Position numbers and translations under genes: made by a program
Source of the DNA: an uncultured Prevotellaceae bacterium
Lineage (GTDB): Bacteria; Bacteroidota; Bacteroidia; Bacteroidales; Muribaculaceae
Reading direction: 5' to 3'
Length of the DNA stretch: 64,000 bases
Assembly (NCBI GenBank): GCA_900318205.1
Contig: ONJS01000008.1
Span: 310,001-374,000 of the forward strand
The notes under the pieces: model-generated
What the model was told of the DNA's origin: nothing
Database searches by the model: none
Seen by the model: the letters and a program-made list of their open reading frames with translations, nothing else
In this document: positions 7,989-16,093 of the stretch, piece by piece
Position numbering within the stretch: the stretch's first letter is position 1
Layout: every line of letters starts with the position of its first letter

Positions 7989-8030
7989 TAAAAACAAGGT
8001 TGGCAAAAACGATGTTTTGACCAACCTTGT
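7989..8030 (-). terminator. Intrinsic terminator of the TPR protein gene
   Basis: On the minus strand ACAAGGTTGG pairs with CCAACCTTGT (10-bp stem, 8030-8021 with 8003-7994) and is followed by a run of T's. It lies in the 86-base spacer between the TPR gene stop (8057) and the pyrH start (7970), so pyrH either has its own promoter or is reached by read-through. Confidence 0.75.
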
Positions 8031-8056
8031 CATTGATTCCATTATGTGTCTTGTGA

Positions 8057-8737
8057 TTATTTTCCGGCCAGTGCGTTGGCACGCTCCAAGTACTTGTCCA
8101 CCTCAAACCTGTACTGCTGGGTGTAAGCCACGTACTTGTCCTTAATCTCCTGATAGATGGCGGCCTCCTCGGCATACTTCTTCTGCTCATGGAGCACGGT
8201 AGCCTTCTTGATCATGAAGGCGGGAGCATAAAGCTCGTTGCCGTTTGCCATGCTGATAGCCTGGTCATAAGCGCTCAGGGCCTTGTCATACTTCTTCAGG
8301 TTCACATAGCAGTCACCGAGCAGCGACTTGCTGGCGGGACCTATCAGGTTACCATCGGCACTGTAGTCCTCGAGATGCTTAACGGCCTTCTCATACTCAC
8401 CCTTCTGGTAAAGCAGGATAGCGGCGTTGAGGTGTGCACGCTCAGCGGTCTTGTTGCTGAACTCGGCAGCTACCTTCTCATAGTCCTTCAGAGCAGCATC
8501 CTCATTGCCTTGCAGCAGTTCGATGTCAGCATTACCGATCTGCTCAACGGCCTTCTCCTTATTGGGGTTGTGGATACCGTAGATGTAACCTACAGCGAGC
8601 AATGCAAGCACTGCGATAGCGATGAGTGCCCAATTGATGTACTTCTTGTTGTCTTCAATGCGTTGTGCCGCACTAGTCAGCGATTCATTCACCTCTTCGA
8701 GGGTCGTGCGGGCACCTTGATTTTGATTCTTTGCCAT
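8057..8737 (-). CDS. TPR-containing inner-membrane protein, YfgM-like
   Basis: 226 residues. The N-terminal cytoplasmic part (about 1-35) is followed by one transmembrane helix (about 36-55, NWALIAIAVLALLAVGYIYG) and a periplasmic helical region with tetratricopeptide repeats: a DYEKVAAEFSNKTAERAHLN unit, LLYQKGEYEKAVKHLEDY, SLLGDCYVNLKKYDKALSAY and others. The layout (N-anchor, then TPRs) matches YfgM-type proteins thought to assist periplasmic chaperones, but that link is inferred from architecture. A clear minus-strand terminator follows. Confidence 0.8.
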   Translation of the reverse strand: MAKNQNQGARTTLEEVNESLTSAAQRIEDNKKYINWALIAIAVLALLAVGYIYGIHNPNKEKAVEQIGNADIELLQGNEDAALKDYEKVAAEFSNKTAERAHLNAAILLYQKGEYEKAVKHLEDYSADGNLIGPASKSLLGDCYVNLKKYDKALSAYDQAISMANGNELYAPAFMIKKATVLHEQKKYAEEAAIYQEIKDKYVAYTQQYRFEVDKYLERANALAGK

Positions 8738-8781
8738 TATAATATTGCGTTAATTTAATGTATTCGACAGTTTTGCGGCTG

Positions 8782-8789
8782 CAAAAGTA
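8782..8789 (-). promoter_or_regulatory. -7 box for the TPR protein gene
   Basis: The minus strand reads TACTTTTG, matching TAnnTTTG, 44 bases upstream of the ATG at 8737. A TTTG lies 24 bases further upstream (8814-8817), slightly far for a -33 element. Confidence 0.45.
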
Positions 8790-8902
8790 ATAGTTATTCT
8801 TAACATTGAAAAGCAAAAAGGCAACATTTTTTGTTTTTTGGTCATTTTTAGTCCTCTAAAAGGCTCTGGATGGCATTTATCTGGGTACAAAAAGACATTT
8901 TA

Positions 8903-8934
8903 TTTGCATTTTTCCACACAAAGCATTACCTTTG
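8903..8934 (+). promoter_or_regulatory. Bacteroidota promoter for the zinc-ribbon gene
   Basis: TTTG at 8903-8906, a 20-base spacer, and TACCTTTG at 8927-8934. Transcription would start near 8941, which fixes the translation start at the ATG at 8958 and excludes the upstream in-frame start at 8838. Confidence 0.75.
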
Positions 8935-8957
8935 CGGCTACTTCTATCAACAAGTAT

Positions 8958-9566
8958 ATGGAACTCAAGTGCCCACAGTGCGGAAAATGGATGGCCGTAT
9001 CCCAGGAGGAGCTGTTGATTCACGACTGCCAGGTCGTGTGCCCGCAGTGCCTTGCCGTGTGCCAGTATGAGAATGGCGGGCTCGTTGTCAGAGACGACTC
9101 TGACGCCCCCTTCAGGCACAATGCCACGGTTGACAACAGCCAGACTGAGGCTGCTGCCCGTTTCTGCCACAGCTGCGGCAAGAAGTTGCCCGAAGGCATC
9201 AGTTTCTGCCCATACTGCGGTGCCGACCTCAGTGCACCCTTTGAGGGAGGAGCCCCCGTTGTCAAAGAGGTCGTCGCTCCTGCGCCAGAAAAGCCCCGTG
9301 AGCCTGAGCCTGTCGTCCGTGAAGAACCCGTAAAACCCGCATCACCAAAGCCACAACCCGTAGAGTCTCGCCAGTCTGTTCCTCAAGTGGAGAACAAGCT
9401 GCGCAACATCCCGCGTCAATACAGTGGCATGCACCCCCAACTGCATCAGCATGGCACCATGCCTAGCCGGGGGTTCAAGATTTTTGCCTACACAGTCATC
9501 TTCCTGCTGATTGTGTTGCTCGTGTTCATCATCATTGCGGGTTCCAACATCGAGCCGTCCATGTGA
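8958..9566 (+). CDS. Double zinc-ribbon, tail-anchored membrane protein
   Basis: 202 residues starting MELKCPQCGKW. It has two zinc-binding segments: C5-x2-C8 with C28-x2-C31 (CPQC twice), and C70-x2-C73 with C84-x2-C87 (CHSCGKKL...CPYCGADL), the second being a standard zinc ribbon. A Pro/Glu-rich linker (about 95-140) follows, then a transmembrane helix near the C-terminus (about 174-197, FAYTVIFLLIVLLVFIIIAG). The zinc-binding head is therefore probably cytoplasmic and tail-anchored. Function is unknown. The gene ends 17 bases before the Ig-like lipoprotein gene and is probably cotranscribed with it. Confidence 0.78.
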   Translation: MELKCPQCGKWMAVSQEELLIHDCQVVCPQCLAVCQYENGGLVVRDDSDAPFRHNATVDNSQTEAAARFCHSCGKKLPEGISFCPYCGADLSAPFEGGAPVVKEVVAPAPEKPREPEPVVREEPVKPASPKPQPVESRQSVPQVENKLRNIPRQYSGMHPQLHQHGTMPSRGFKIFAYTVIFLLIVLLVFIIIAGSNIEPSM

Positions 9567-9583
9567 CACATCTCCCTTCATTA

Positions 9584-11683
9584 ATGATTAAGAAAAGCTG
9601 GACATATTGGCTCATGGCTGTTGTGGCATGTGCAATGCTTGCAGCATGTGCCAGCATCGGCTCACCCGAGGGTGGACCGCGTGACTACACGCCGCCCCAA
9701 GTGGTGAAGACGACGCCAGAGCCAGGCTCCCTCAACTTCAAGGGCGATAAAGTGGAAATCATATTTGACGAAATCGTCAATCTGAAGGACCAGCAGAAGA
9801 AGGTCATCATCTCCCCCGCTCCCAAGTCACAACCGATGATCCGTACCGTCGGCAAGAAAGTGACCATCGAGTTCCGTGATCCGCTGGAAGAGAACACGAC
9901 CTATGTCATCGACTTCTCTAACGCCATCGAGGACAACAACGAGGGCAACCAGCTGGACGGATACACGTTTGCCTTCTCGACAGGCGACGTGATCGACACC
10001 CTGGCAGTATCAGGCATCGTGCTGCGTGCCAATGACCTGGAGCCGATGCAGCACGTCATCGTGGGACTTCACAGCAACCTTGACGACACAGCCTTTACCA
10101 ACATCCCGCTGGCACGCGTGAGCCGCACCAATGACCGCGGCCAGTTCACCATCCGCAACCTCAAGCCCGGCAGTTACCATGTGTTCGCCATCAACGACAT
10201 GGATGGTGACTACCGCATGGCACGCACCGAGGATATCGCCTTCCTCGACAAAGTCATCGAGCCCTCGACCAGCCAATATACGTCACAGGACACCATCTTC
10301 ACCTATGACAAGCGCGTCGATACCGTGGTCACGGCCGAGCATACGCTGTATCTCCCCAACGACCTGCTGCTGTGCATGTTCAACGAGGGTTACCGCTCAC
10401 ACTACGTCAGGCAGACGAACCGTCCTGCCGCCAACAAGCTGTACATGCTCTTCGGTGCTCCCAACGACAGTCTGCCCAAGCTTGACATCATCAAGCCTGC
10501 CGACCATGCCGCAGACTGGTTCCGTGTGGAACGCACCCAGGACAATGACTCGCTCTTCTATTGGCTCACCGACTCGGCACTCATTAAGACCGATACCATC
10601 ATCGTTGCGATGACTTACCTGCGCACCGATACTGCCGACCGCCTGGAACAGGTGACCGACACCGTACGTTTCGGATTCCGCAAGTCAGGTGCCCAGATCA
10701 AGGAAGAAGAGAAGAAAGCCAAGGAACGCGAGGACCGCGCCAAACGGCTCGCCCAACTGCTGGAAAAACAAGAAAAGGCAGCTACCCAAGGCAAGGAACT
10801 GAGCGAGGGAGAACTCGAGGAAATCAAGGAACTGCAGCACGTTGATCCCAACGAAACACCCAAACTCAGCATGGATCTGACCAAGAGCGGCACCATCGAC
10901 GTGGGCGACTCCATCATACTCAAGTTTGACACACCCATTGCGGACATCAATCCCCGAGGTGTGCACTTTGACGTGAAACGCGACACGTTGTGGATACCTT
11001 ACAGCGGCGGCCTGCCAGCGTTCAAGCCCGTAAACGACTGCGACCCGATGCGCTACTGGCTGCCCGTCACTACCCTGCCCGACTCCATCTACCGGCTGAC
11101 CATCGACAGTGCTGCCGTTACCTCGGTCTATGGCCTTCACAACGTGGAGATGTCCAAGGAATTGAAAGTCCGTGGGCTGGACCAGTATGCCAACGTCTAT
11201 TTCAAGGTCAATGTCACACGCGACGCCTTTGTCGAGTTGCTGGCATCGGGCGAGAAGGTCGTGCGCACTGCCACAGTCAAGAACGGAAACGTTGAACTCC
11301 TGAATGTTCCTGCGGGTACCTATTACCTCAAGCTCACCATCGACAACAACGGCAACGGCAAGTGGGACACCGGTAATTACAAAGAGCACCTGCAGCCCGA
11401 GGAAGTGTATTACTACCCCAAGAAACTGCGCCTGCGCGCCAACTGGGACCTTGACGAGAACTGGGACATCTACCAGACAGCCATCGACATGCAAAAGCCC
11501 GAGGACATCAAGCGCAACAAGCCCGAGCAGTCCAAGAACAAACTTGACAAGAAACAGGACAAGAAGGGCGACAACGAGGAGGAAGAGGAAGACGAGTTCT
11601 CGACCGGCATCACCAATACCTACACCGGCGACAAGTACAACGATGCCAAGAATAACCGTCCTAACCGACGACTTAACCGATAA
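9584..11683 (+). CDS. Ig-like (SbsA-type) domain outer-membrane lipoprotein
   Basis: 699 residues from the ATG at 9584; a GTG at 9563 is in frame but would overlap the previous stop and lengthen the signal peptide unnaturally. The signal peptide ends with a lipobox (AMLAAC, Cys22). Residues about 30-130 form a bacterial Ig-like (Big_5/SbsA) domain: PPQVVKTTPEPGS, VEIIFDEIVNLKD, FRDPLEENTTYVIDF, and TFAFSTGD at its end. A carboxypeptidase-regulatory-like or transthyretin-like segment follows (ITNLKPGSYHVFAINDMDGD type). The C-terminus is very charged (a KKQDKKGDNEEEEEDEF stretch) and ends NNRPNRRLNR. Function is unknown; the gene is common and conserved in Bacteroidales. A decayed copy of its 3' end lies at 17679-17870. 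Confidence 0.8.
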   Translation: MIKKSWTYWLMAVVACAMLAACASIGSPEGGPRDYTPPQVVKTTPEPGSLNFKGDKVEIIFDEIVNLKDQQKKVIISPAPKSQPMIRTVGKKVTIEFRDPLEENTTYVIDFSNAIEDNNEGNQLDGYTFAFSTGDVIDTLAVSGIVLRANDLEPMQHVIVGLHSNLDDTAFTNIPLARVSRTNDRGQFTIRNLKPGSYHVFAINDMDGDYRMARTEDIAFLDKVIEPSTSQYTSQDTIFTYDKRVDTVVTAEHTLYLPNDLLLCMFNEGYRSHYVRQTNRPAANKLYMLFGAPNDSLPKLDIIKPADHAADWFRVERTQDNDSLFYWLTDSALIKTDTIIVAMTYLRTDTADRLEQVTDTVRFGFRKSGAQIKEEEKKAKEREDRAKRLAQLLEKQEKAATQGKELSEGELEEIKELQHVDPNETPKLSMDLTKSGTIDVGDSIILKFDTPIADINPRGVHFDVKRDTLWIPYSGGLPAFKPVNDCDPMRYWLPVTTLPDSIYRLTIDSAAVTSVYGLHNVEMSKELKVRGLDQYANVYFKVNVTRDAFVELLASGEKVVRTATVKNGNVELLNVPAGTYYLKLTIDNNGNGKWDTGNYKEHLQPEEVYYYPKKLRLRANWDLDENWDIYQTAIDMQKPEDIKRNKPEQSKNKLDKKQDKKGDNEEEEEDEFSTGITNTYTGDKYNDAKNNRPNRRLNR

Positions 11684-11812
11684 TACCTTTTCCAAACAAA
11701 ACTTCGGCTAATTATTGACCAAACGTCGGGGTCATGTCGCTTTTCTGAAACCCATAATGTAGCCGTCGAGTTTCATTCCCTCACATTCGTGCCCTGCTTT
11801 TCCATTGCGGGC

Positions 11813-11844
11813 TTTGTCTGTATAATGTTTTTTTACTATCTTTG
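11813..11844 (+). promoter_or_regulatory. Promoter giving a nearly leaderless transcript
   Basis: TTTG at 11813-11816, a 20-base spacer, then TATCTTTG at 11837-11844. The start codon ATG is at 11851, only six bases after the -7 box, about where transcription should begin. Confidence 0.7.
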
Positions 11845-11850
11845 CGGGTG

Positions 11851-13497
11851 ATGACACGGTTTCCGGTAGTTATATTGATTCTGGTGGTGCTCGGGGTGAT
11901 GTTTCCCGGGTGTGGCGGTGTGCATCGCTATGACAGCCGTCTCGCTGCGGCCGACAGCCTGATGCAGTCCAACCCTGACACTGTGCTAGAGATCGTCGAG
12001 TCGATTTGCCCTGACAGCCTATCCGCTGCCTGTGACCGCGCTTACCATGCCCTATTGCTTACCCAGGCTCGCTACCGCTGTTATATCACGGCAACCAACG
12101 ACAGCGACATCAACCGTGCCCTAGCTTACTATCGCGCCCATCCGAAAGAACGCGAGAAACTCACCCGCGCCTATCTCTATAAAGGTGCCGTTATAGAAGA
12201 GCTAGGCCTTCTCGACAGTGCCATCTTTTACTATAAGCAGGCTGAGATAGTTGCCCTAAAAGATGACTATGTTAATCTTGGTCAAATCAATATCAGAATG
12301 GCAAGCCTGTTCCGTATACACTATGTGAATGAACTAATCTGCTACGACAAGTATCAGAAAGCCTTGGATTGTTATCGTCATACTGGGAATGAAAGATTAC
12401 AGTTGATCTGTATTTATAATATGGGCATGTGTAGTGGCATCACTGGAAGTGATGATTCTAAGCAACTACTGGATACTGCGGCCTCAATGGCTCTTGAACA
12501 GAATGATAGTTCAATCTATTTTGATTGTGTAGAAATGCGGATTAGACAATTATTAATTGAAGATTCAGCATTACACATAGCAAAGTCTCGATCACTCTAT
12601 CTACTTCGGCAATACCCAAACCAATTGACTAATGATCTCCTTTTCGATTTGGCTTATTGCTATTGTTGTGAAGGCCAAGTCGACTCAGCTAAATACTACA
12701 TCCGAATTGCAACTCCTCAATTAGATCTTGATAACATTGGTCATGAAAAATTCAGATTATATAATTTACGGGCCAAAATCGCAGATTTAGAAGGAAATGA
12801 AACCCAAAAACTTCATTATCTTGATAGCTGTAAACAAATTTCGGATTCAACAGTCAATGATATACAAAAATACCGAATTCAAGATATCGAGAAAAAACTG
12901 AACGAAGAGCAATCAGAAATTAATAAGAATAAAGATTATAAAAAGACAATGGTTTTATGGTCTATAATACTTCTTGCACTTCTGATTATCGGCTTACTTC
13001 TTCTACGACAATATAAGAAAAACCAAGATGTGATAGCCATCATACAGGAAATCAAAAAAAGTAGCATTAACACACATGATACTCTTTTAGGGGAATTGCT
13101 AACTAAAGAGACGTCCATTGAGAATCTTGTTCGAAATATGGTAGATTTCATGCAATTTACAATCAACACGACAGAGAAAGATTCTCCTTCTGTTATACGG
13201 AAAAGAATTAAACAGAAAATTCAAGCCGTGGTTAATGAGGATTTTTGGAGAGAATTACGTTTTTATCTAGACAAGAGACACAATAACATAATATCTAATA
13301 TTGCCAAGAATCCTAGAATCAACGAAACGGACATTAGATTCATCGAACTCGTTTGTTGTGGTTTTTCTTATGTTGAGATAGCCATTACATTAGGTTATTC
13401 GACAAATTATGTTAGCAACAAACGAATTAAAATTCAGAATAAACTAAAACTGAAAGAATCTTTAAGTGATCACCTCAACCAAGCAATGAAGGGTTGA
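11851..13497 (+). CDS. Membrane-bound TPR regulator with C-terminal helix-turn-helix
   Basis: 548 residues. The N-terminus is a lipoprotein-like signal (VVLGVMFPGCGG, Cys near 21). A helical region with TPR-like units covers about 25-340 (for example AYLYKGAVIEELGLLDSAIF, then YYKQAE). A transmembrane helix (about 366-386, VLWSIILLALLIIGLLLL) is followed by a cytoplasmic part whose last 65 residues look like a LuxR-type helix-turn-helix (RFIELVCCGFSYVEIAITLG, then YSTNYVSNKRIKIQNKL). This is the common Bacteroidales design of a periplasmic TPR sensor joined to a cytoplasmic DNA-binding domain. The base composition changes inside the gene: the first 380 bases are GC-rich like the neighbours, the rest is AT-rich. 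The likely target is the DUF3244/CotH cluster downstream (inference). Confidence 0.75.
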   Translation: MTRFPVVILILVVLGVMFPGCGGVHRYDSRLAAADSLMQSNPDTVLEIVESICPDSLSAACDRAYHALLLTQARYRCYITATNDSDINRALAYYRAHPKEREKLTRAYLYKGAVIEELGLLDSAIFYYKQAEIVALKDDYVNLGQINIRMASLFRIHYVNELICYDKYQKALDCYRHTGNERLQLICIYNMGMCSGITGSDDSKQLLDTAASMALEQNDSSIYFDCVEMRIRQLLIEDSALHIAKSRSLYLLRQYPNQLTNDLLFDLAYCYCCEGQVDSAKYYIRIATPQLDLDNIGHEKFRLYNLRAKIADLEGNETQKLHYLDSCKQISDSTVNDIQKYRIQDIEKKLNEEQSEINKNKDYKKTMVLWSIILLALLIIGLLLLRQYKKNQDVIAIIQEIKKSSINTHDTLLGELLTKETSIENLVRNMVDFMQFTINTTEKDSPSVIRKRIKQKIQAVVNEDFWRELRFYLDKRHNNIISNIAKNPRINETDIRFIELVCCGFSYVEIAITLGYSTNYVSNKRIKIQNKLKLKESLSDHLNQAMKG

Positions 13498-13536
13498 TGC
13501 CTATACCTGCTACGTATATAGGCATGTTATTTTTTA
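13497..13536 (+). terminator. Intrinsic terminator of the TPR/HTH regulator
   Basis: ATGCCTATA (13497-13505) pairs with TATAGGCAT (13517-13525) and is followed by TTATTTTTT. The stem begins on the last base of the stop codon. Confidence 0.65.
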
Positions 13537-13716
13537 CACCCCTATGGTTTTCGGTATAATTATCTGACTAATTCAGACATCTGATTTTCAATTTATTATT
13601 AGTTTTCATATTCTGGCTCTTCATTAGAGTTGGAACTGATACCTTGCAATAAAACCCTGATTATCGGAGCATTAGGGTGGTGTAAACTTTTTTTGTTTTT
13701 TGGCAAATAAACATGA

Positions 13717-13746
13717 TTGATGCTGAGAAGTTTCTATCTAATTTTG
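13717..13746 (+). promoter_or_regulatory. Promoter for the DUF3244 gene
   Basis: TTG at 13717-13719, a 19-base spacer, then TAATTTTG at 13739-13746. The leader to the ATG at 13785 would be about 33 nt. Confidence 0.55.
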
Positions 13747-13784
13747 CTTTCAAAACTACACAACCCAAATAAAACAAATCTATC

Positions 13785-14147
13785 ATGAGGAAGCTATTCA
13801 CTATCTTTTTTTATTCTTTGTGCATTATTACGTCGGCAGATAATAACCAAATTGTATTGCATGACACAAAACATCAACATGATCATCTCGAGTATTATCC
13901 TCCCGCCGACATACCAGAAGCATATTATGACGATAATACTCAAGAGATAATTATTGTTGCAGATGGGTTTGCGAGTTTTTATGACGTCGAGATCATTTCT
14001 CAGTCCACCCTATTACCAGTCATTTCAACTCAGATTGACAGCTACGGTGATTCGATTGACATTTCGCCACTCCCGTCTGACAATTATACCATGGTCATTA
14101 CCTCTTCCAATAATAATGTATATGAGGGGCAATTCTCGATCAATTGA
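13785..14147 (+). CDS. Small secreted DUF3244-like protein
   Basis: 120 residues with a signal peptide (MRKLFTIFFYSLCIITSA). The mature part (ADNNQIVLHDTKHQHDH onward) is a small beta-rich domain ending LPSDNYTMVITSSNNNVYEG and QFSIN, which resembles the DUF3244 / secretion-tail-like Ig fold of Bacteroidales small proteins, where a conserved LPxGxYxLxI turn precedes the last strands. Function is unknown. It lies just after a membrane TPR/HTH regulator, an association that suggests the regulator controls it. Base composition is AT-rich. Confidence 0.62.
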   Translation: MRKLFTIFFYSLCIITSADNNQIVLHDTKHQHDHLEYYPPADIPEAYYDDNTQEIIIVADGFASFYDVEIISQSTLLPVISTQIDSYGDSIDISPLPSDNYTMVITSSNNNVYEGQFSIN

Positions 14148-14274
14148 AAACCCCGTTTTCTACGATGAAATTGGGATTATAATGAGAACCGCATGTAAGA
14201 AAAACGTCTTTGGGGAACTTAATAGAGTGAAGTATATCAGTATCATCAAGAATTAACGATTTAAAAAGTGTATT

Positions 14275-16092
14275 ATGGGCTACCTGAACGGCATATTAGG
14301 AGATAATGAATCTGTTCCGACATCAATCGATAATACAAATCATCTCACCATTTCCGATGATGAAATCCGTATAGATCTGGGTAATGAAGACATTGTGATG
14401 GATAAGAATATTCTTTTCCACAATCATAATGTCATTATCAAGGGTATGGGACCAGAGCATACAAAATTGATTATTCCGCGAAACATGAACCTAGCTGGCA
14501 ATGGCTGGATTGGGTTAGAGGGTCTATCAAAAGAAATATCGGTATCCATCTCTGATCTGAGTATTGAATTTGACGATACGCTTTATGCTGCTGGCAGACC
14601 AGAAGAAGATAGCAGATATATTCAGAATGAAACCGCTGTCATCAAATGCAAGAGCCTAAAATCATTATTGATGCGTAATGTGCACATCCATGTTCACGAT
14701 CTTCCCACCACTTGTATTGACATTCATAGAGGTCGGAATCTTGAAATCAAAGAAAATATGTTTGCCAACTATAACCGTTGCCAGATAGGCGGCATTATTT
14801 GGTTGAAAGATGAGATGGAGAATGTGTCAATAGAACATAATGATTTCTATAAATACGGTGAAGATGAGGTGATTGCATTATATGATGTCAAAAATTCCGA
14901 CGATTTCCAAAGTATAAGCAGGAAGGACATCAACATCTGTTATAACCGTTTCTATTGCCAGAACGAGAATGGAGGCTATTCTTCTACCCAAGAACTCATA
15001 CAGACTGGTTGGGATGGCTATATTAATCGGTTTATTTCCTTACTGATTAATCAGAGCGATTCAAGAGCAATTATCCATCATATCATTAACGGAATACATT
15101 TTGACAACAATCAGTTCTATATCAATGCGCCGATTTCATACCTTATAACTATTGCGATAGATAAATACTCCATTTTTAAGGATATTACTGTTAACAATAA
15201 TGTTATCCAATATGGTAGCTGGATGGTTATTCATGGAGATAATGATATTCATAAATGGCTGACTATTGGAGATTTCAATGTTATTTATGACACACAATAT
15301 GATTCAGACTATGAAGATGATTATGATTCCAACACCATCGAACCGGTAGTCATTGACGGCAATAGTATATATTGCGGTCCCAACATGAAAAAAATGGATA
15401 ATAATATATATGAAGATATGCACATCTGCCTTGATGTCAACGGGGCAAAAGTTGTATTCAACAATAATCTAATCCAATGCACAAGAGAAGCCTATACTGC
15501 GGATGAAAGTTATTTTGCCAGAAAAGGCATTGAACTCATCCGATGCGGTAAAAAAAGTAGCGAGGTCATTGTAACAAACAACCATTGTGAAGGATTGAAA
15601 CGTTTAATCAATGCAAGGGGAAATGATGAAGGAAACAATTCTACAATGAGATTTTGGATTTCAGGAAACCATATACAAGGAGACGTGAGGATTGGGCACA
15701 AATTGTATTACTTGAATAATGTATATGAAAGTTTTTGTGAAAGCCACCTGTTCATGACTGACAATGACATCATCAGTGATTATCCGATTATCTTCCTGAA
15801 AGAATTTGCAGATGTTGGAACTGCCTTGTTCTCGGGTAATAGAGTTTATCGGGATATGTCGAGAGTCTCATCGAGTTCGAATGAATTTGGTTTCATACTC
15901 CACTCAGATATATCAGAACAAGATAGTAACATCACGTCGATGAAACTAGTCTGCTGCGAAAACATGTTCGAGAATCTCTTTTTTCATAATGGAAATACTT
16001 CGACTAGCATTTATTCTGAAATAGCAAGATTGTCTGCCAGCCGAATAAAAGCGGTACATTCAGATAATATTTTTAAAGACCAAGTTGAATAA
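14275..16092 (+). CDS. Right-handed parallel beta-helix protein without a signal peptide
   Basis: 605 residues. Asn-rich repeated rungs of the type V.I.NN.I....I (for example SLLMRNVHIHVHDL, NLEIKENMFANYN, NVSIEHNDFYKYG, ITVNNNVIQYGS, VVFNNNLIQCTRE, VIVTNNHCEGL, RFWISGNHIQG) indicate a pectate-lyase-like parallel beta-helix. No catalytic residues can be assigned. There is no N-terminal signal peptide: the ATG at 14275 is preceded in frame by a stop at 14254, and no earlier start is available. The fold is normally exported, so either the true N-terminus was lost or the protein is exported in another way. Strongly AT-rich compared with the flanks. The next gene starts one base after its stop, so the two are surely cotranscribed. 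Confidence 0.65.
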   Translation: MGYLNGILGDNESVPTSIDNTNHLTISDDEIRIDLGNEDIVMDKNILFHNHNVIIKGMGPEHTKLIIPRNMNLAGNGWIGLEGLSKEISVSISDLSIEFDDTLYAAGRPEEDSRYIQNETAVIKCKSLKSLLMRNVHIHVHDLPTTCIDIHRGRNLEIKENMFANYNRCQIGGIIWLKDEMENVSIEHNDFYKYGEDEVIALYDVKNSDDFQSISRKDINICYNRFYCQNENGGYSSTQELIQTGWDGYINRFISLLINQSDSRAIIHHIINGIHFDNNQFYINAPISYLITIAIDKYSIFKDITVNNNVIQYGSWMVIHGDNDIHKWLTIGDFNVIYDTQYDSDYEDDYDSNTIEPVVIDGNSIYCGPNMKKMDNNIYEDMHICLDVNGAKVVFNNNLIQCTREAYTADESYFARKGIELIRCGKKSSEVIVTNNHCEGLKRLINARGNDEGNNSTMRFWISGNHIQGDVRIGHKLYYLNNVYESFCESHLFMTDNDIISDYPIIFLKEFADVGTALFSGNRVYRDMSRVSSSSNEFGFILHSDISEQDSNITSMKLVCCENMFENLFFHNGNTSTSIYSEIARLSASRIKAVHSDNIFKDQVE

Positions 16093-16093
16093 G

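Noticed and set aside
8838-8957. N-terminal extension of the zinc-ribbon protein
   Set aside because: The promoter (8903-8934) lies inside it, so the transcript begins after the proposed extension.
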